This document shows positions 26,790 to 35,322 of a stretch of DNA of 64,000 bases, piece by piece (within the stretch, counting starts at the first letter, position 1; every line of letters starts with the position of its first letter). Below the pieces are notes generated by a model. It made no database searches. It was not told where the DNA came from and saw only the letters and a list, made by a program, of their open reading frames with translations. Origin of the DNA: Pseudomonas cuatrocienegasensis (GTDB lineage: Bacteria > Pseudomonadota > Gammaproteobacteria > Pseudomonadales > Pseudomonadaceae); contig NZ_FOFP01000005.1 of NCBI RefSeq assembly GCF_900110925.1, forward strand, positions 68,581 through 132,580, read 5' to 3'. Position numbers and translations under genes: made by a program.

Positions 26790-28145
26790 ATGCGGGAACT
26801 ACATTCGTTATGGGTAGGCGTTGCCATGACCCTGGCCTGTGCCCAAGCTCATGCCATCACCCTGTCTGAAGCTATCCAGAGCACTCTGGATAACCACCCG
26901 GAAATCAGCGCCGGTATAAACAGTCGCCTGTCTGCCGATGACGAGGTGAAGATCGCCAAAGGTGGCTACCTGCCGACCGTCGACCTGCTGGTTGGCTATG
27001 GCCGAGAGAACACCGACAGTCCCAGCACACGAGCTCTGGGCGATCACAACACAGAAACCCTGAACAACCGTAACGCCGAAGTACGCTTGCGGCAAATGCT
27101 CTTCGACGGCTTCGCCACACCCAATGAAGTGAACCGTACCGAAGCGGTGGTCAACTCACGGGCCTACCGAGTGCTGGGCACCTCCGAGAGCCTGGCGCTG
27201 CGCACCGTGGAGGTGTACCTGGAGGTGCTCAAGCGCCGCGAGATGGTCAGCCTGGCGCAGAACAACCTGCTCGCCCACCAACGCATCAATGACCAGATCG
27301 ACCTGCGCAGCCGCCAGGGTGTGGGCAGCAATGCCGACTTCGATCAGTCCAGTGCGCGCCTGGCCCTGGCGGAAAACAACCTCTATACCGAGCAGGTCAA
27401 CCTGGCCGACGCCGAAGCCAGTTTTGTCAGCGTGGTCGGCCATCTGCCGGATCAGCTTGTCACCCCATCGACCGCCCGCAGCGCATTACCCGCAGACCTG
27501 GCCAGTGCACGCCAGGCCGTACTGGAAAATAACCCCTTCCTGAAATCGGCCCAGGCCGACGTGAATGCCGCAGAACAACAGTACGAGGTAGCAAAATCAC
27601 CGTTCTACCCACGTTTTGACGTGGAGCTGGCGACCAGCGCCGACGACAACGTGCAGGGCGATGAAGGCCACTACAACAGCTGGCGCGCCGCGGTGGTGAT
27701 GAACTACAACCTGTTCAATGGCATGCGCGACAAGGCGCGCCTGAGCTCGACCTCGCACCAGATCAACGAGGCCATGGACATTCGCAACAACGCCCTGCGT
27801 CAGCTCAACGAGAACCTCGCCCTGGCCTGGAACGCCATGGAAAACGCCCGTTTGCAGACCCCCAGAGCGCGCAGCTACGCCGACAACACGGCACGGGTAC
27901 GCGAGGCTTATCAGCAACAGTTCGGCCTCGGTCAGCGCACCCTGTTAGACTTGCTCGACAGCGAAAACGAGCTGTTCACGGCCAACCGTCGCTACAGCGA
28001 AGTGCGTTACACCGAGGAGTACTCGATGTTCCGCGTGATCGCTGCCATGGGTGATCTGCTGCGTCAGCAGCAGGTCGTCGTACCAGCCGCTGCCGTCGCC
28101 CTCTCCGATGTGAAGAGTCAAGCCCGGCTGCCGGAGATGAAGTAG
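26790..28145 (+). CDS. lapE: LapE, TolC-family outer-membrane channel of the adhesin type I secretion system
   Basis: A 451-residue TolC-like protein that forms the outer-membrane pore through which the adhesin is exported and in which its retention module lodges. Start at ATG 26790 with AAGGAGA upstream; a start at 26751 would lack one and hide the signal peptide (LWVGVAMTLACAQAHA). Two OEP repeats are visible: the first begins ITLSEAIQSTLDNHPEI, the second near residue 245 with ARQAVLENNPFLKSAQADV. The motif GLGQRTLLDLLDSENELF is typical of the C-terminal helix hairpin. First gene of lapE-lapB-lapC. Confidence 0.93.
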   Translation: MRELHSLWVGVAMTLACAQAHAITLSEAIQSTLDNHPEISAGINSRLSADDEVKIAKGGYLPTVDLLVGYGRENTDSPSTRALGDHNTETLNNRNAEVRLRQMLFDGFATPNEVNRTEAVVNSRAYRVLGTSESLALRTVEVYLEVLKRREMVSLAQNNLLAHQRINDQIDLRSRQGVGSNADFDQSSARLALAENNLYTEQVNLADAEASFVSVVGHLPDQLVTPSTARSALPADLASARQAVLENNPFLKSAQADVNAAEQQYEVAKSPFYPRFDVELATSADDNVQGDEGHYNSWRAAVVMNYNLFNGMRDKARLSSTSHQINEAMDIRNNALRQLNENLALAWNAMENARLQTPRARSYADNTARVREAYQQQFGLGQRTLLDLLDSENELFTANRRYSEVRYTEEYSMFRVIAAMGDLLRQQQVVVPAAAVALSDVKSQARLPEMK

Positions 28146-28157
28146 CAGGAGCCTGGC

Positions 28158-30314
28158 ATGACCAGCATGGAACGAAGCGGGCCCGCAGTCGACCCGCGCC
28201 TGGGTCACGATGACCCCTTGCTCGACGGATTGTTGATCCTCTGCCGCCTGCACGGCTGCAGCGTCAGCCGTGGCAGTCTGAGTGCCGGCCTGCCGCTGGC
28301 GCAACAACGCCTGAGTGCCGAACTGCTGCCGCGCGCCGCCGCCCGCGCTGCATTGCAGGGCCGCGTGCTGCGCCGTGAGCTGAGCGCCATCGACGCCCTC
28401 AATCTGCCGGTACTGTTGTTATTTAACGATGGCCGCTGCGCCGTGTTGCGTCAGTGGGATGGCGACCGTGCGTTGATTCTGCCGTGCGAAGCCGATGGCG
28501 GCGAGCAGTGGGTCAGCCGCGACGAGCTGGCTACGGTATATGCCGGCCAGGCGTTTTTTGCCCGCCCCCGACATACCCTTGAAGATGCCCGTAGCCCGCT
28601 GCTGCCCAGGGTCGAGGCCTGGTTTCGCGACACCCTGAAACTGTCGCGCTGGCTGTACACCGACGCCGTACTGGCCAGCCTGATCATCAACCTGCTGGGG
28701 CTGATGGTGCCGCTGTTCGTCATGCAGACCTACGACCGCGTAGTGCCCAACCAGGCACTCTCGACCCTGTGGGTGCTGGCCATTGGTTTGCTTATCGGCT
28801 CGGGCTTCGAGTTGCTGCTGCGGGTGCTGCGCGCGAACCTGCTCGACAGCGCCGGCAAGAAGACCGACGTGGTGCTCTCGGCCACCCTGTTCGAGCGCAT
28901 CACCGGCATGTCGATGAGCGCCCGCCCGGCCACCATCGGCGGCTTCGCCCAAAGCATCCATGACTTCCAGGGCCTGCGTGAATTTCTCACGGCAGTGACC
29001 CTGACCAGCCTGATTGACCTGCCCTTTGCCCTGCTGATGATCCTGGTCATCGGCCTGCTTGGCGGCTGGCTGGTACTCATCCCACTGCTGGCCTTTCCGC
29101 TGACCATGGGCTTTGCCCTGCTGATCCAGATGCGTCTGCGCGACACCGTGCAAAAGAGCCTGGCCCTGGGCGCCCAGCGCCAGGCGCTGCTGATCGAAAC
29201 CCTTGGCGGCCTGGAAATGCTCAAGAGCTGCGGCGCCGAGAGCGAACGCCAACACCAGTGGGAAAAGACCCACGGCGCCCTCACCCGCCTGGACAGCCAC
29301 GCCCGCTACCTGGCCTCACTGGCCACCAACGGCACGCTGTTCTTCCAGCAACTCGCCGGCATGGCGACCATAGTCGCCGGTGTCTACATGATCATCGCCG
29401 GCCAGCTCAGCGTCGGTGCGCTGGTCGCCTGCTACATGCTCGGCAGCCGGGTGCTGGCGCCGCTAGGGCAAATCGCCGGGCTGATCACCCGCTACCAGCA
29501 GGCGCGCCTGACCATGACCAGCACCGATGCGCTCATGGCCCTGCCGCAAGAACGCCAGGCCAGCCAGCGGCCACTCGAGCGGACCCAATTACAGGGCGCC
29601 ATCGAACTACGCCAGGTCGGCTTCAACTACGCCGGTCAGGGCCAGCCGGCCTTGGCCGGGATCAATCTGAAAATCGCCGCTGGCGAGCGGGTCGGCATCA
29701 TTGGCCGCAGCGGCTCGGGCAAAAGCACCCTGGCCCGCTTGCTGATGGCCTTCTACACCCCGAGTGAAGGCCAGGTGCTGCTCGACAACCTCGACCTGCG
29801 TCAGCTGGATGTCTCCGACCTGCGCCACCAGATCGGCTACGTCGCCCACGACCTGCCCCTGCTGGCCGGCAGCCTGCGCGACAACCTGACGTTGGGCGCG
29901 CGCTACGTCAACGACGCGCGCATGCTCGAAGTCGCCGAGATGACCGGTGTCAGCGAACTGGCGCGGCAACACCCGCAAGGCTACGACCGCCCCGTGGGCG
30001 AACGCGGCCAACTGCTCTCCGGCGGCCAGCGCCAGGCCGTGCTGCTGGCCCGCGCACTGCTGCTCGACCCGCCGATCCTGCTGCTCGACGAACCCACCAG
30101 CGCCATGGACAACACCAGCGAGGAAACCCTGCGCCAACGCCTGCAAAGCCTGGCCCAAGGCAAGACACTGCTGCTGATCACCCACCGTACCAGCATGCTC
30201 AGCCTGGTCGACCGCCTGGTGGTGCTGGACCAAGGTCATATCGTCGCCGACGGGCCTAAGGACGCGGTCATCGATGCCCTGCGCAAGGGCCGTGTCGGCC
30301 CCGCAGCCGCCTAA
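28158..30314 (+). CDS. lapB: LapB, type I secretion ABC transporter with C39-like domain
   Basis: A 718-residue inner-membrane exporter. An N-terminal peptidase-C39-like domain (about 1-130) has lost the catalytic cysteine (ILCRLHGCSVSRG is not the QxxxxDC motif) and should only bind substrate, as in other RTX-adhesin exporters. Six transmembrane helices follow (about 155-440; conserved FVMQTYDRVVPNQALSTLWV). The ATPase has Walker A GRSGSGKST from residue 516, signature LLSGGQRQAVLLARAL, Walker B ILLLDEPTSAMD and the H-loop LLITHRTS. It lies 12 bases after lapE and 12 bases before lapC in one operon. Confidence 0.95.
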   Translation: MTSMERSGPAVDPRLGHDDPLLDGLLILCRLHGCSVSRGSLSAGLPLAQQRLSAELLPRAAARAALQGRVLRRELSAIDALNLPVLLLFNDGRCAVLRQWDGDRALILPCEADGGEQWVSRDELATVYAGQAFFARPRHTLEDARSPLLPRVEAWFRDTLKLSRWLYTDAVLASLIINLLGLMVPLFVMQTYDRVVPNQALSTLWVLAIGLLIGSGFELLLRVLRANLLDSAGKKTDVVLSATLFERITGMSMSARPATIGGFAQSIHDFQGLREFLTAVTLTSLIDLPFALLMILVIGLLGGWLVLIPLLAFPLTMGFALLIQMRLRDTVQKSLALGAQRQALLIETLGGLEMLKSCGAESERQHQWEKTHGALTRLDSHARYLASLATNGTLFFQQLAGMATIVAGVYMIIAGQLSVGALVACYMLGSRVLAPLGQIAGLITRYQQARLTMTSTDALMALPQERQASQRPLERTQLQGAIELRQVGFNYAGQGQPALAGINLKIAAGERVGIIGRSGSGKSTLARLLMAFYTPSEGQVLLDNLDLRQLDVSDLRHQIGYVAHDLPLLAGSLRDNLTLGARYVNDARMLEVAEMTGVSELARQHPQGYDRPVGERGQLLSGGQRQAVLLARALLLDPPILLLDEPTSAMDNTSEETLRQRLQSLAQGKTLLLITHRTSMLSLVDRLVVLDQGHIVADGPKDAVIDALRKGRVGPAAA

Positions 30315-30326
30315 GGAAGTCTTGCC

Positions 30327-31685
30327 ATGTCCAAACCCTCCTCAACACCTGGCTACTTCAGCGGCTGGCGCCGACAGCGCGAAGACCTCGCCTACATGCC
30401 CGAAGTGGAAGGCGCCATCCTGGAGAACAGCCCCTGGTTCAGCCGTGTTACCGTCTGGGCGGTCAGTGCCTGCCTGCTGTCGGCACTGGTCTGGGCAAAT
30501 TTCGCAGTGCTCGATGAAGTCACCACCGCCGAGGGCAAGGCGATCCCGTCAAGCAAGATCCAGGTGATCCAGAACCTGGAAGGCGGCATCGTCAGCGAAA
30601 TCTTCGTGCGCGACGGCCAGGTGGTGGAGAAAGACGCCGTGCTGCTGCGCCTGGACGACACCCGGTTTCTCTCCAACCAGGGGGAAACCGAAGCCGATCG
30701 CCTGTCGCTGACCGCGCGCATCGAGCGCCTGAGTGCCGAAGCCGAGGGCCGCGAACTGGTGATGCCCGAGGAAATCAGCCGCGAAGCGCCGCAACTGGCC
30801 GAAGATGAGCTGGCCCTGTACCGCTCGCGCCAACAACGCCTGCAAAGCGAGCAACGTACCCTGGGCGAGCAGTTGCGGCAGAAGAGCCAGGAGTTGGCCG
30901 AATACCGCTCCAAAGCCCAGCAATACCGCTCCAGCCTGGAACTGCTGCAGCAGGAACTGAATATGTCACAACCGCTGGTCGCCACTGGAGCGATTTCCCA
31001 AGTGGAAATTCTGCGCCTGCAACGCAGCGCCGTGGAAGCACGCGGCGCCTTGAACGCCACGACCCTGGCGATCCCGCGGGCGGAATCGGCGATCAGTGAA
31101 ATCCGTAGCAAGGTCGAAGAATCGGAACTGGCCTTTCGTTCCGAAGCCTTCCGCGAACTCAACGAGCTGCGCACCGAACTGAAGAAGATCACCGCCACCC
31201 GCTCGGCCATCGAAGACCGGGTCAGCCGCACTACCGTCACCTCTCCAGTGCGCGGCATCATCAAGCAGCTCAAGGTCAACACCATCGGTGGTGTGGTGCA
31301 GCCCGGCAGTGACATGTTGGAGATCGTACCGCTGGACGACAGCCTGCTGATCGAGGCCAAGGTCCGCCCGCAAGATGTGGCCTTTTTGCACCCTGGGCAG
31401 AAAGCCATGGTCAAGTTCAGTGCCTATGACTACACCCTCTACGGTGGGCTCAAGGCGCAGTTGGAGCTGATCAGCGCCGACACCATCACCGATGAGGAAG
31501 GCAACAGTTTCTACCTGATTCAGGTACGCACCGACCGCAGCCATTTAGGCAGCGACGAGCAACCACTGCTGATCATCCCAGGGATGGTCGCCACGGTCGA
31601 CATCATCACCGGCAACAAGAGCGTGCTCGACTACCTGCTAAAGCCCGTGCTCAAGGCCCGCTCCGAAGCATTGCGCGAGCGCTGA
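30327..31685 (+). CDS. lapC: LapC, HlyD-family periplasmic adaptor
   Basis: A 452-residue membrane-fusion protein linking LapB to LapE. A short cytoplasmic N-terminus precedes one transmembrane helix (about 45-65, VTVWAVSACLLSALVWANF). The lipoyl half-motifs are split around long coiled coils: GKAIPSSKIQVIQNLEGGIV at the front and VRGIIKQLKVNTIGGVVQPG at the back, the standard HlyD pattern. The C-terminal beta-domain ends with IPGMVATVDIITGNKSVLDY, the HlyD-family signature. Last gene of the operon; it meets the DTW gene tail to tail with only three bases between. Confidence 0.95.
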   Translation: MSKPSSTPGYFSGWRRQREDLAYMPEVEGAILENSPWFSRVTVWAVSACLLSALVWANFAVLDEVTTAEGKAIPSSKIQVIQNLEGGIVSEIFVRDGQVVEKDAVLLRLDDTRFLSNQGETEADRLSLTARIERLSAEAEGRELVMPEEISREAPQLAEDELALYRSRQQRLQSEQRTLGEQLRQKSQELAEYRSKAQQYRSSLELLQQELNMSQPLVATGAISQVEILRLQRSAVEARGALNATTLAIPRAESAISEIRSKVEESELAFRSEAFRELNELRTELKKITATRSAIEDRVSRTTVTSPVRGIIKQLKVNTIGGVVQPGSDMLEIVPLDDSLLIEAKVRPQDVAFLHPGQKAMVKFSAYDYTLYGGLKAQLELISADTITDEEGNSFYLIQVRTDRSHLGSDEQPLLIIPGMVATVDIITGNKSVLDYLLKPVLKARSEALRER

Positions 31686-31688
31686 GTC

Positions 31689-32291
31689 TTACGCCTGCCT
31701 GTGCCCATGGTTGCGCAGAAAGGTTTCCTCGCCCATCGCCGCAATCTGCCCCTCGATCAAGGCATCGAAGGGACGTAGCAGGGCCTCGAATGTGGACGGC
31801 GCCTCCAACACCTGCAATGCCTCGACTATCGCCTCGATGGTCGAGAGCGCACCCGCCTCAGGCGCCTTGCGCAGGCGATAGCGCGAGGCGCCCACAGCGC
31901 TCAGGCGAACCCGCGGCAAGGCCGCCAGAATGGGATTCAGGTGCAACAGCTTGCGCGCCTTGCGCCAGGTGCCGTCGGGCACCACCAGCAACAGCGGCGT
32001 ATCGGTCTTCGCCGGTACTGTCAGCACCTGCGCTTCGTCTCCCGGAAATAGCAGGCAAGGCCGATAGCCCGGCTGCTCCAGCCACTGCGCGAGATCATCG
32101 AATACTTCACCCACACAGAGTTGCGCATTACGCAACCCCAGGGCCGCCAGGCGTGCGGTATTCAGGGCATGGGTGGTTTCGCTCGGGTGTTGCAGAATCA
32201 GCACCCGCGTGCGGCTATCGATATCTGGGATCAACGCGCACAGGCAATGCGTGAGCGGACGTTGGCAGCGGGGGCATAAGGGTCGGGACAT
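31689..32291 (-). CDS. tapT: DTW-domain tRNA-uridine aminocarboxypropyltransferase
   Basis: A 200-residue protein of the DTW family, whose E. coli member TapT (YfiP) adds the 3-amino-3-carboxypropyl group from S-adenosylmethionine to uridine in the tRNA variable loop. Start at ATG 32291 (MSRPLCPRCQRPLTHCLC), giving an N-terminal zinc-type C-x2-C...C-x-C. The eponymous motif is PDGTWRKARKLL, and LSTIEAIVEALQVLE is the conserved C-terminal part. The upstream in-frame start at 32363 adds residues without homology. Single gene, convergent with lapC. Confidence 0.88.
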   Translation of the reverse strand: MSRPLCPRCQRPLTHCLCALIPDIDSRTRVLILQHPSETTHALNTARLAALGLRNAQLCVGEVFDDLAQWLEQPGYRPCLLFPGDEAQVLTVPAKTDTPLLLVVPDGTWRKARKLLHLNPILAALPRVRLSAVGASRYRLRKAPEAGALSTIEAIVEALQVLEAPSTFEALLRPFDALIEGQIAAMGEETFLRNHGHRQA

Positions 32292-32481
32292 GCTGCGCAG
32301 TTTGCCATGAAGCAGAACATAAGACAGCTCGCCGCGGTGCCCTGGTGTCGTGACACAAATCAAACGTCGGTCAATGCCAGGGCGCGCGGGAGGGGCCGGG
32401 CGGCGTTCAAGGATTATCGCGAATAAAAGCTAGGCGCCCCCTTCGCGCCTACAGATAGCGACCAACTATGTGCAGTGACAC

Positions 32482-32544
32482 TAGGGGTCTACTCCCGTTT
32501 CGTCGCAAGCCGCGTTGCCGCGAACGAAACGGCAACAGACCCTA
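32482..32544. repeat. MITE-like element, copy 3 (63 bp, internally deleted)
   Basis: Only the two ends of the element remain: TAGGGGTCTACTCCCGTTTCG followed by GTCGCAAGCCGCGTTGCCG, then CGAAACGGCAACAGACCCTA. It lies between the divergently arranged 5' end of the DTW gene and the 3' end of an M16 peptidase gene. The rest of this 276-base gap shows nothing clear. Confidence 0.8.
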
Positions 32545-32567
32545 GCACTATCGACCAAACACACGGC

Positions 32568-35267
32568 TCAATAATGGGACGGATAGAGGCTTTCACCAAG
32601 ATCGGTAATCCGCCCCATAGGCCCCCAGTCAAGCGCGTTCAGCGCCGCGCCGATGCGTTGCAAATCGCCCACCACGATCCAGGTCAACTGCTCAGGCTGC
32701 ACGATCTGCCGAGCCAGGTGCTGCACCTCGTCGACATGCAGGTCGGCCAGTTGCTGGCAGTAACCCTGCCAGTAGTCATCCGGCAAACGGTACTTCAAGA
32801 GGTGTTCAATGCTGCCACTAAGCCGGTCCAGGCAATCGGTCATCCCTGCCAAACCGAGCAGCATACTCTCTCGACTCTTTTCGACCTCCTGCGCGGTGAA
32901 CGGACGCTGCGCTAGAACATCCCGATAGATCTGCCGGATCTCCAGCATCGCATCGCTCGTTCGCGCATCATCCACTGTGGCTTGCACCCCCCAGAGTTTG
33001 GGACCGATACCGTCACTAAGCAGGCTGCCTACCCCATAGGTCCAGGCGTTTTCCTCACGCAAGCGCATGTTTAAGCGCGAACCGAAACCGTTGCCGAGGA
33101 TTTCGTTGAGCACTGCGAAGGGGGCGAATTCGGCAAGTGCTATTTGAATCAGAGAACCGGCGAACAGCGTCGCTTGCACCGCGCCAGGCCGGTCCACGAC
33201 GAACAGCCCTGGGCGTGGACTGAACTCGCACGGGATAGGCCGTTGTGGTGATCGACAAGGATGCCACTGCGCAAATCGAGGTTGGATACAGTCCAGCACC
33301 TCGGCCAGCGAGACATCCCCGGTCACCACCAGGCTGGTCCGCTCGGGACCGATGTAACGTTGATAAAAATCCTGCACCTCGGCAACCCTCACAGCTTGCA
33401 GGCTGGCCTGGGTACATTGGTTGAACGCTGGCCGGGCATAGGGATGCCCTTCGGGATAAAGCAGCCCAGGTGCCAGGCGTTGCACCAGGGCCGGCGCGGA
33501 GGTCGCTTCCTGGGCCAGTTCATCGAGCATGCTGGCACGGATGCGTTCAAAAACGGCCTCAGGGAGTCGCGGATGCAGCAGCAGGTCGCCCAACAGATCG
33601 ACCGCCTCGGCAAGGTTGCTGCGTAATGTGCGCAACCTGATCCAGCTACAATCCTGGTTGCCACCCAAGGAAATACTCGCCCCGATCTGCTGGAAGGCTG
33701 CAGTGAGCGCCTCGCCGTCACGCGCGCCCGCGCCGCCTTCCAGCATCAGCCGCCGGGTCAGACGTGCCAGCCCGGCGCGCGCTGCCGGTTCGACTGCCGC
33801 TCCCGCATCTACACGCAACAGCAGATTCACCACCGGCAGTCCCGCGCGGGGGTTCAACAGTACCTGCAAGCCATTGTTCAGCCGCTTTCTGTGCACTTCG
33901 AGCGAAGGCGCAGACCACGCATCCCGCCTGATCGCCGGTACCGGGCGTAACGCCATGCCCTGGCGTTCAGCGACATTACATGTGAACGGCACGACCCAAA
34001 GGGTGTAGCACTGCTCATTCAACCACTGCAGCGCAGTGGCTCGAATCGATTCGGCAGTAGCACTGCCCCGCTGCGCCAGTACCTGATGGAAACCATCCGG
34101 GCGCCCCAACAACACCTGACTCGAGCTGAACAATTCGGCGATGGCAGCCATGGTTTCATGCTGGTTGAGGAACCCCGCCCATTGGGCCATCTTGACCCGC
34201 TGCAGATCATCGACCGCGATACCCTGGGTGACCAGCAAACCTATTTCATCTTGTATTGCCTGCTCGAGATCAGCCAGGGAAACCTCTGGTCGGGCGATGG
34301 CAGTAACGATGAACTGACTGGCCAGCATACCGCTGGAAATATCTGCACTCGTCTCCACAGCCAGGGGGCGCTGCACAACCAGACGCTGGTGCAAACGACT
34401 GGACAAGCCGTTGGCCAGCAGGTCAGCCAGCAGGCCCAAGCGCGTGTGATGGGCATTGCCATAGGGCGGGATGTTCCAGATCAGTCGCACACAGCCATGC
34501 GCCACACGATCCTCCAGCACCTCTCGCGTACCGGGCACGATGGGCGGCACCTGGATGGCAGGACGACTCAAGGGTGGCCCGGATGCAATCCAGCCGAAGT
34601 ACAGCTCGACCTTGGCTTTTGCGGTGGCCATATCAATGTCGCCCGCCAGAGTCAGGACTGCATTAGACGGGGTGTAATAGCGCCGAAACCAGGCATGCAC
34701 ATCCTCCAGGCGCGCGTTCAGCAGATCCTCCTCTGCGCCCAGCACCGTATGGGCATAAGGGTGGCCCTGGGGATAGGTGGCGCGCAACTGCCGCTCATGA
34801 ATGCCGCCGTAGGGGACGCTCTCGGTCTGGCGCTTCTCGTTGAGCACGACATTGCGCTGCAGGTCCAACGTGGCCTGGCTCACCGTGTCGATAAAGCATC
34901 CCATTCGATCGGACTCGGCGAACAACACAAAATCCAGGGCTGCAGTGGGCACGGTCGCGTAATAATTGGTGCGGTCGTGACTGGTGGTGCCATTGAGGTC
35001 CGTCGCGCCGGCCTCAATCAAGTGATTGAGGAAGGAACCGGGAAGGTTGCGACTACCGCCAAACATCAAATGCTCGAACAAGTGCGCAAAACCGGTCTGA
35101 CCCGGCCCCTCGTCCTTGGAACCGACGCGATACCACAGGTTGAGCGCAACCTGTGGGGATGTCCGGTTCTCATGCACGATAAGCGTCAGCCCATTGTCTA
35201 GCACACAGGTATCAAAGGTCGTGCTGAACGCCTCCTCGAAGCCCTGGGCCTGCGTCGTAACCATCAT
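32568..35267 (-). CDS. M16 (insulinase family) zinc peptidase, second of two
   Basis: An 899-residue two-lobed M16 peptidase. The inverted zinc motif HLFEH is at residues 62-66, and the third ligand is probably Glu144 in NVVLNEKRQ. The C-terminal lobe begins near residue 455 (HRKRLNNGLQVLLNPRAGLP) and lacks the zinc motif, as usual for the inactive half. No signal peptide, lipobox or membrane helix is visible, so it is predicted cytoplasmic, unlike periplasmic PqqL and FusC. Ribosome site AGGAG sits seven bases before the first of two adjacent ATGs. It is the last gene of the leftward operon and is a paralogue of the peptidase at 39692-42418. Confidence 0.9.
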   Translation of the reverse strand: MMVTTQAQGFEEAFSTTFDTCVLDNGLTLIVHENRTSPQVALNLWYRVGSKDEGPGQTGFAHLFEHLMFGGSRNLPGSFLNHLIEAGATDLNGTTSHDRTNYYATVPTAALDFVLFAESDRMGCFIDTVSQATLDLQRNVVLNEKRQTESVPYGGIHERQLRATYPQGHPYAHTVLGAEEDLLNARLEDVHAWFRRYYTPSNAVLTLAGDIDMATAKAKVELYFGWIASGPPLSRPAIQVPPIVPGTREVLEDRVAHGCVRLIWNIPPYGNAHHTRLGLLADLLANGLSSRLHQRLVVQRPLAVETSADISSGMLASQFIVTAIARPEVSLADLEQAIQDEIGLLVTQGIAVDDLQRVKMAQWAGFLNQHETMAAIAELFSSSQVLLGRPDGFHQVLAQRGSATAESIRATALQWLNEQCYTLWVVPFTCNVAERQGMALRPVPAIRRDAWSAPSLEVHRKRLNNGLQVLLNPRAGLPVVNLLLRVDAGAAVEPAARAGLARLTRRLMLEGGAGARDGEALTAAFQQIGASISLGGNQDCSWIRLRTLRSNLAEAVDLLGDLLLHPRLPEAVFERIRASMLDELAQEATSAPALVQRLAPGLLYPEGHPYARPAFNQCTQASLQAVRVAEVQDFYQRYIGPERTSLVVTGDVSLAEVLDCIQPRFAQWHPCRSPQRPIPCEFSPRPGLFVVDRPGAVQATLFAGSLIQIALAEFAPFAVLNEILGNGFGSRLNMRLREENAWTYGVGSLLSDGIGPKLWGVQATVDDARTSDAMLEIRQIYRDVLAQRPFTAQEVEKSRESMLLGLAGMTDCLDRLSGSIEHLLKYRLPDDYWQGYCQQLADLHVDEVQHLARQIVQPEQLTWIVVGDLQRIGAALNALDWGPMGRITDLGESLYPSHY

Positions 35268-35322
35268 TCAAACACTCCTGGCGGAAACAGCGTCACCTCA
35301 CGCAGAGGCGAGTTAAGTGACA

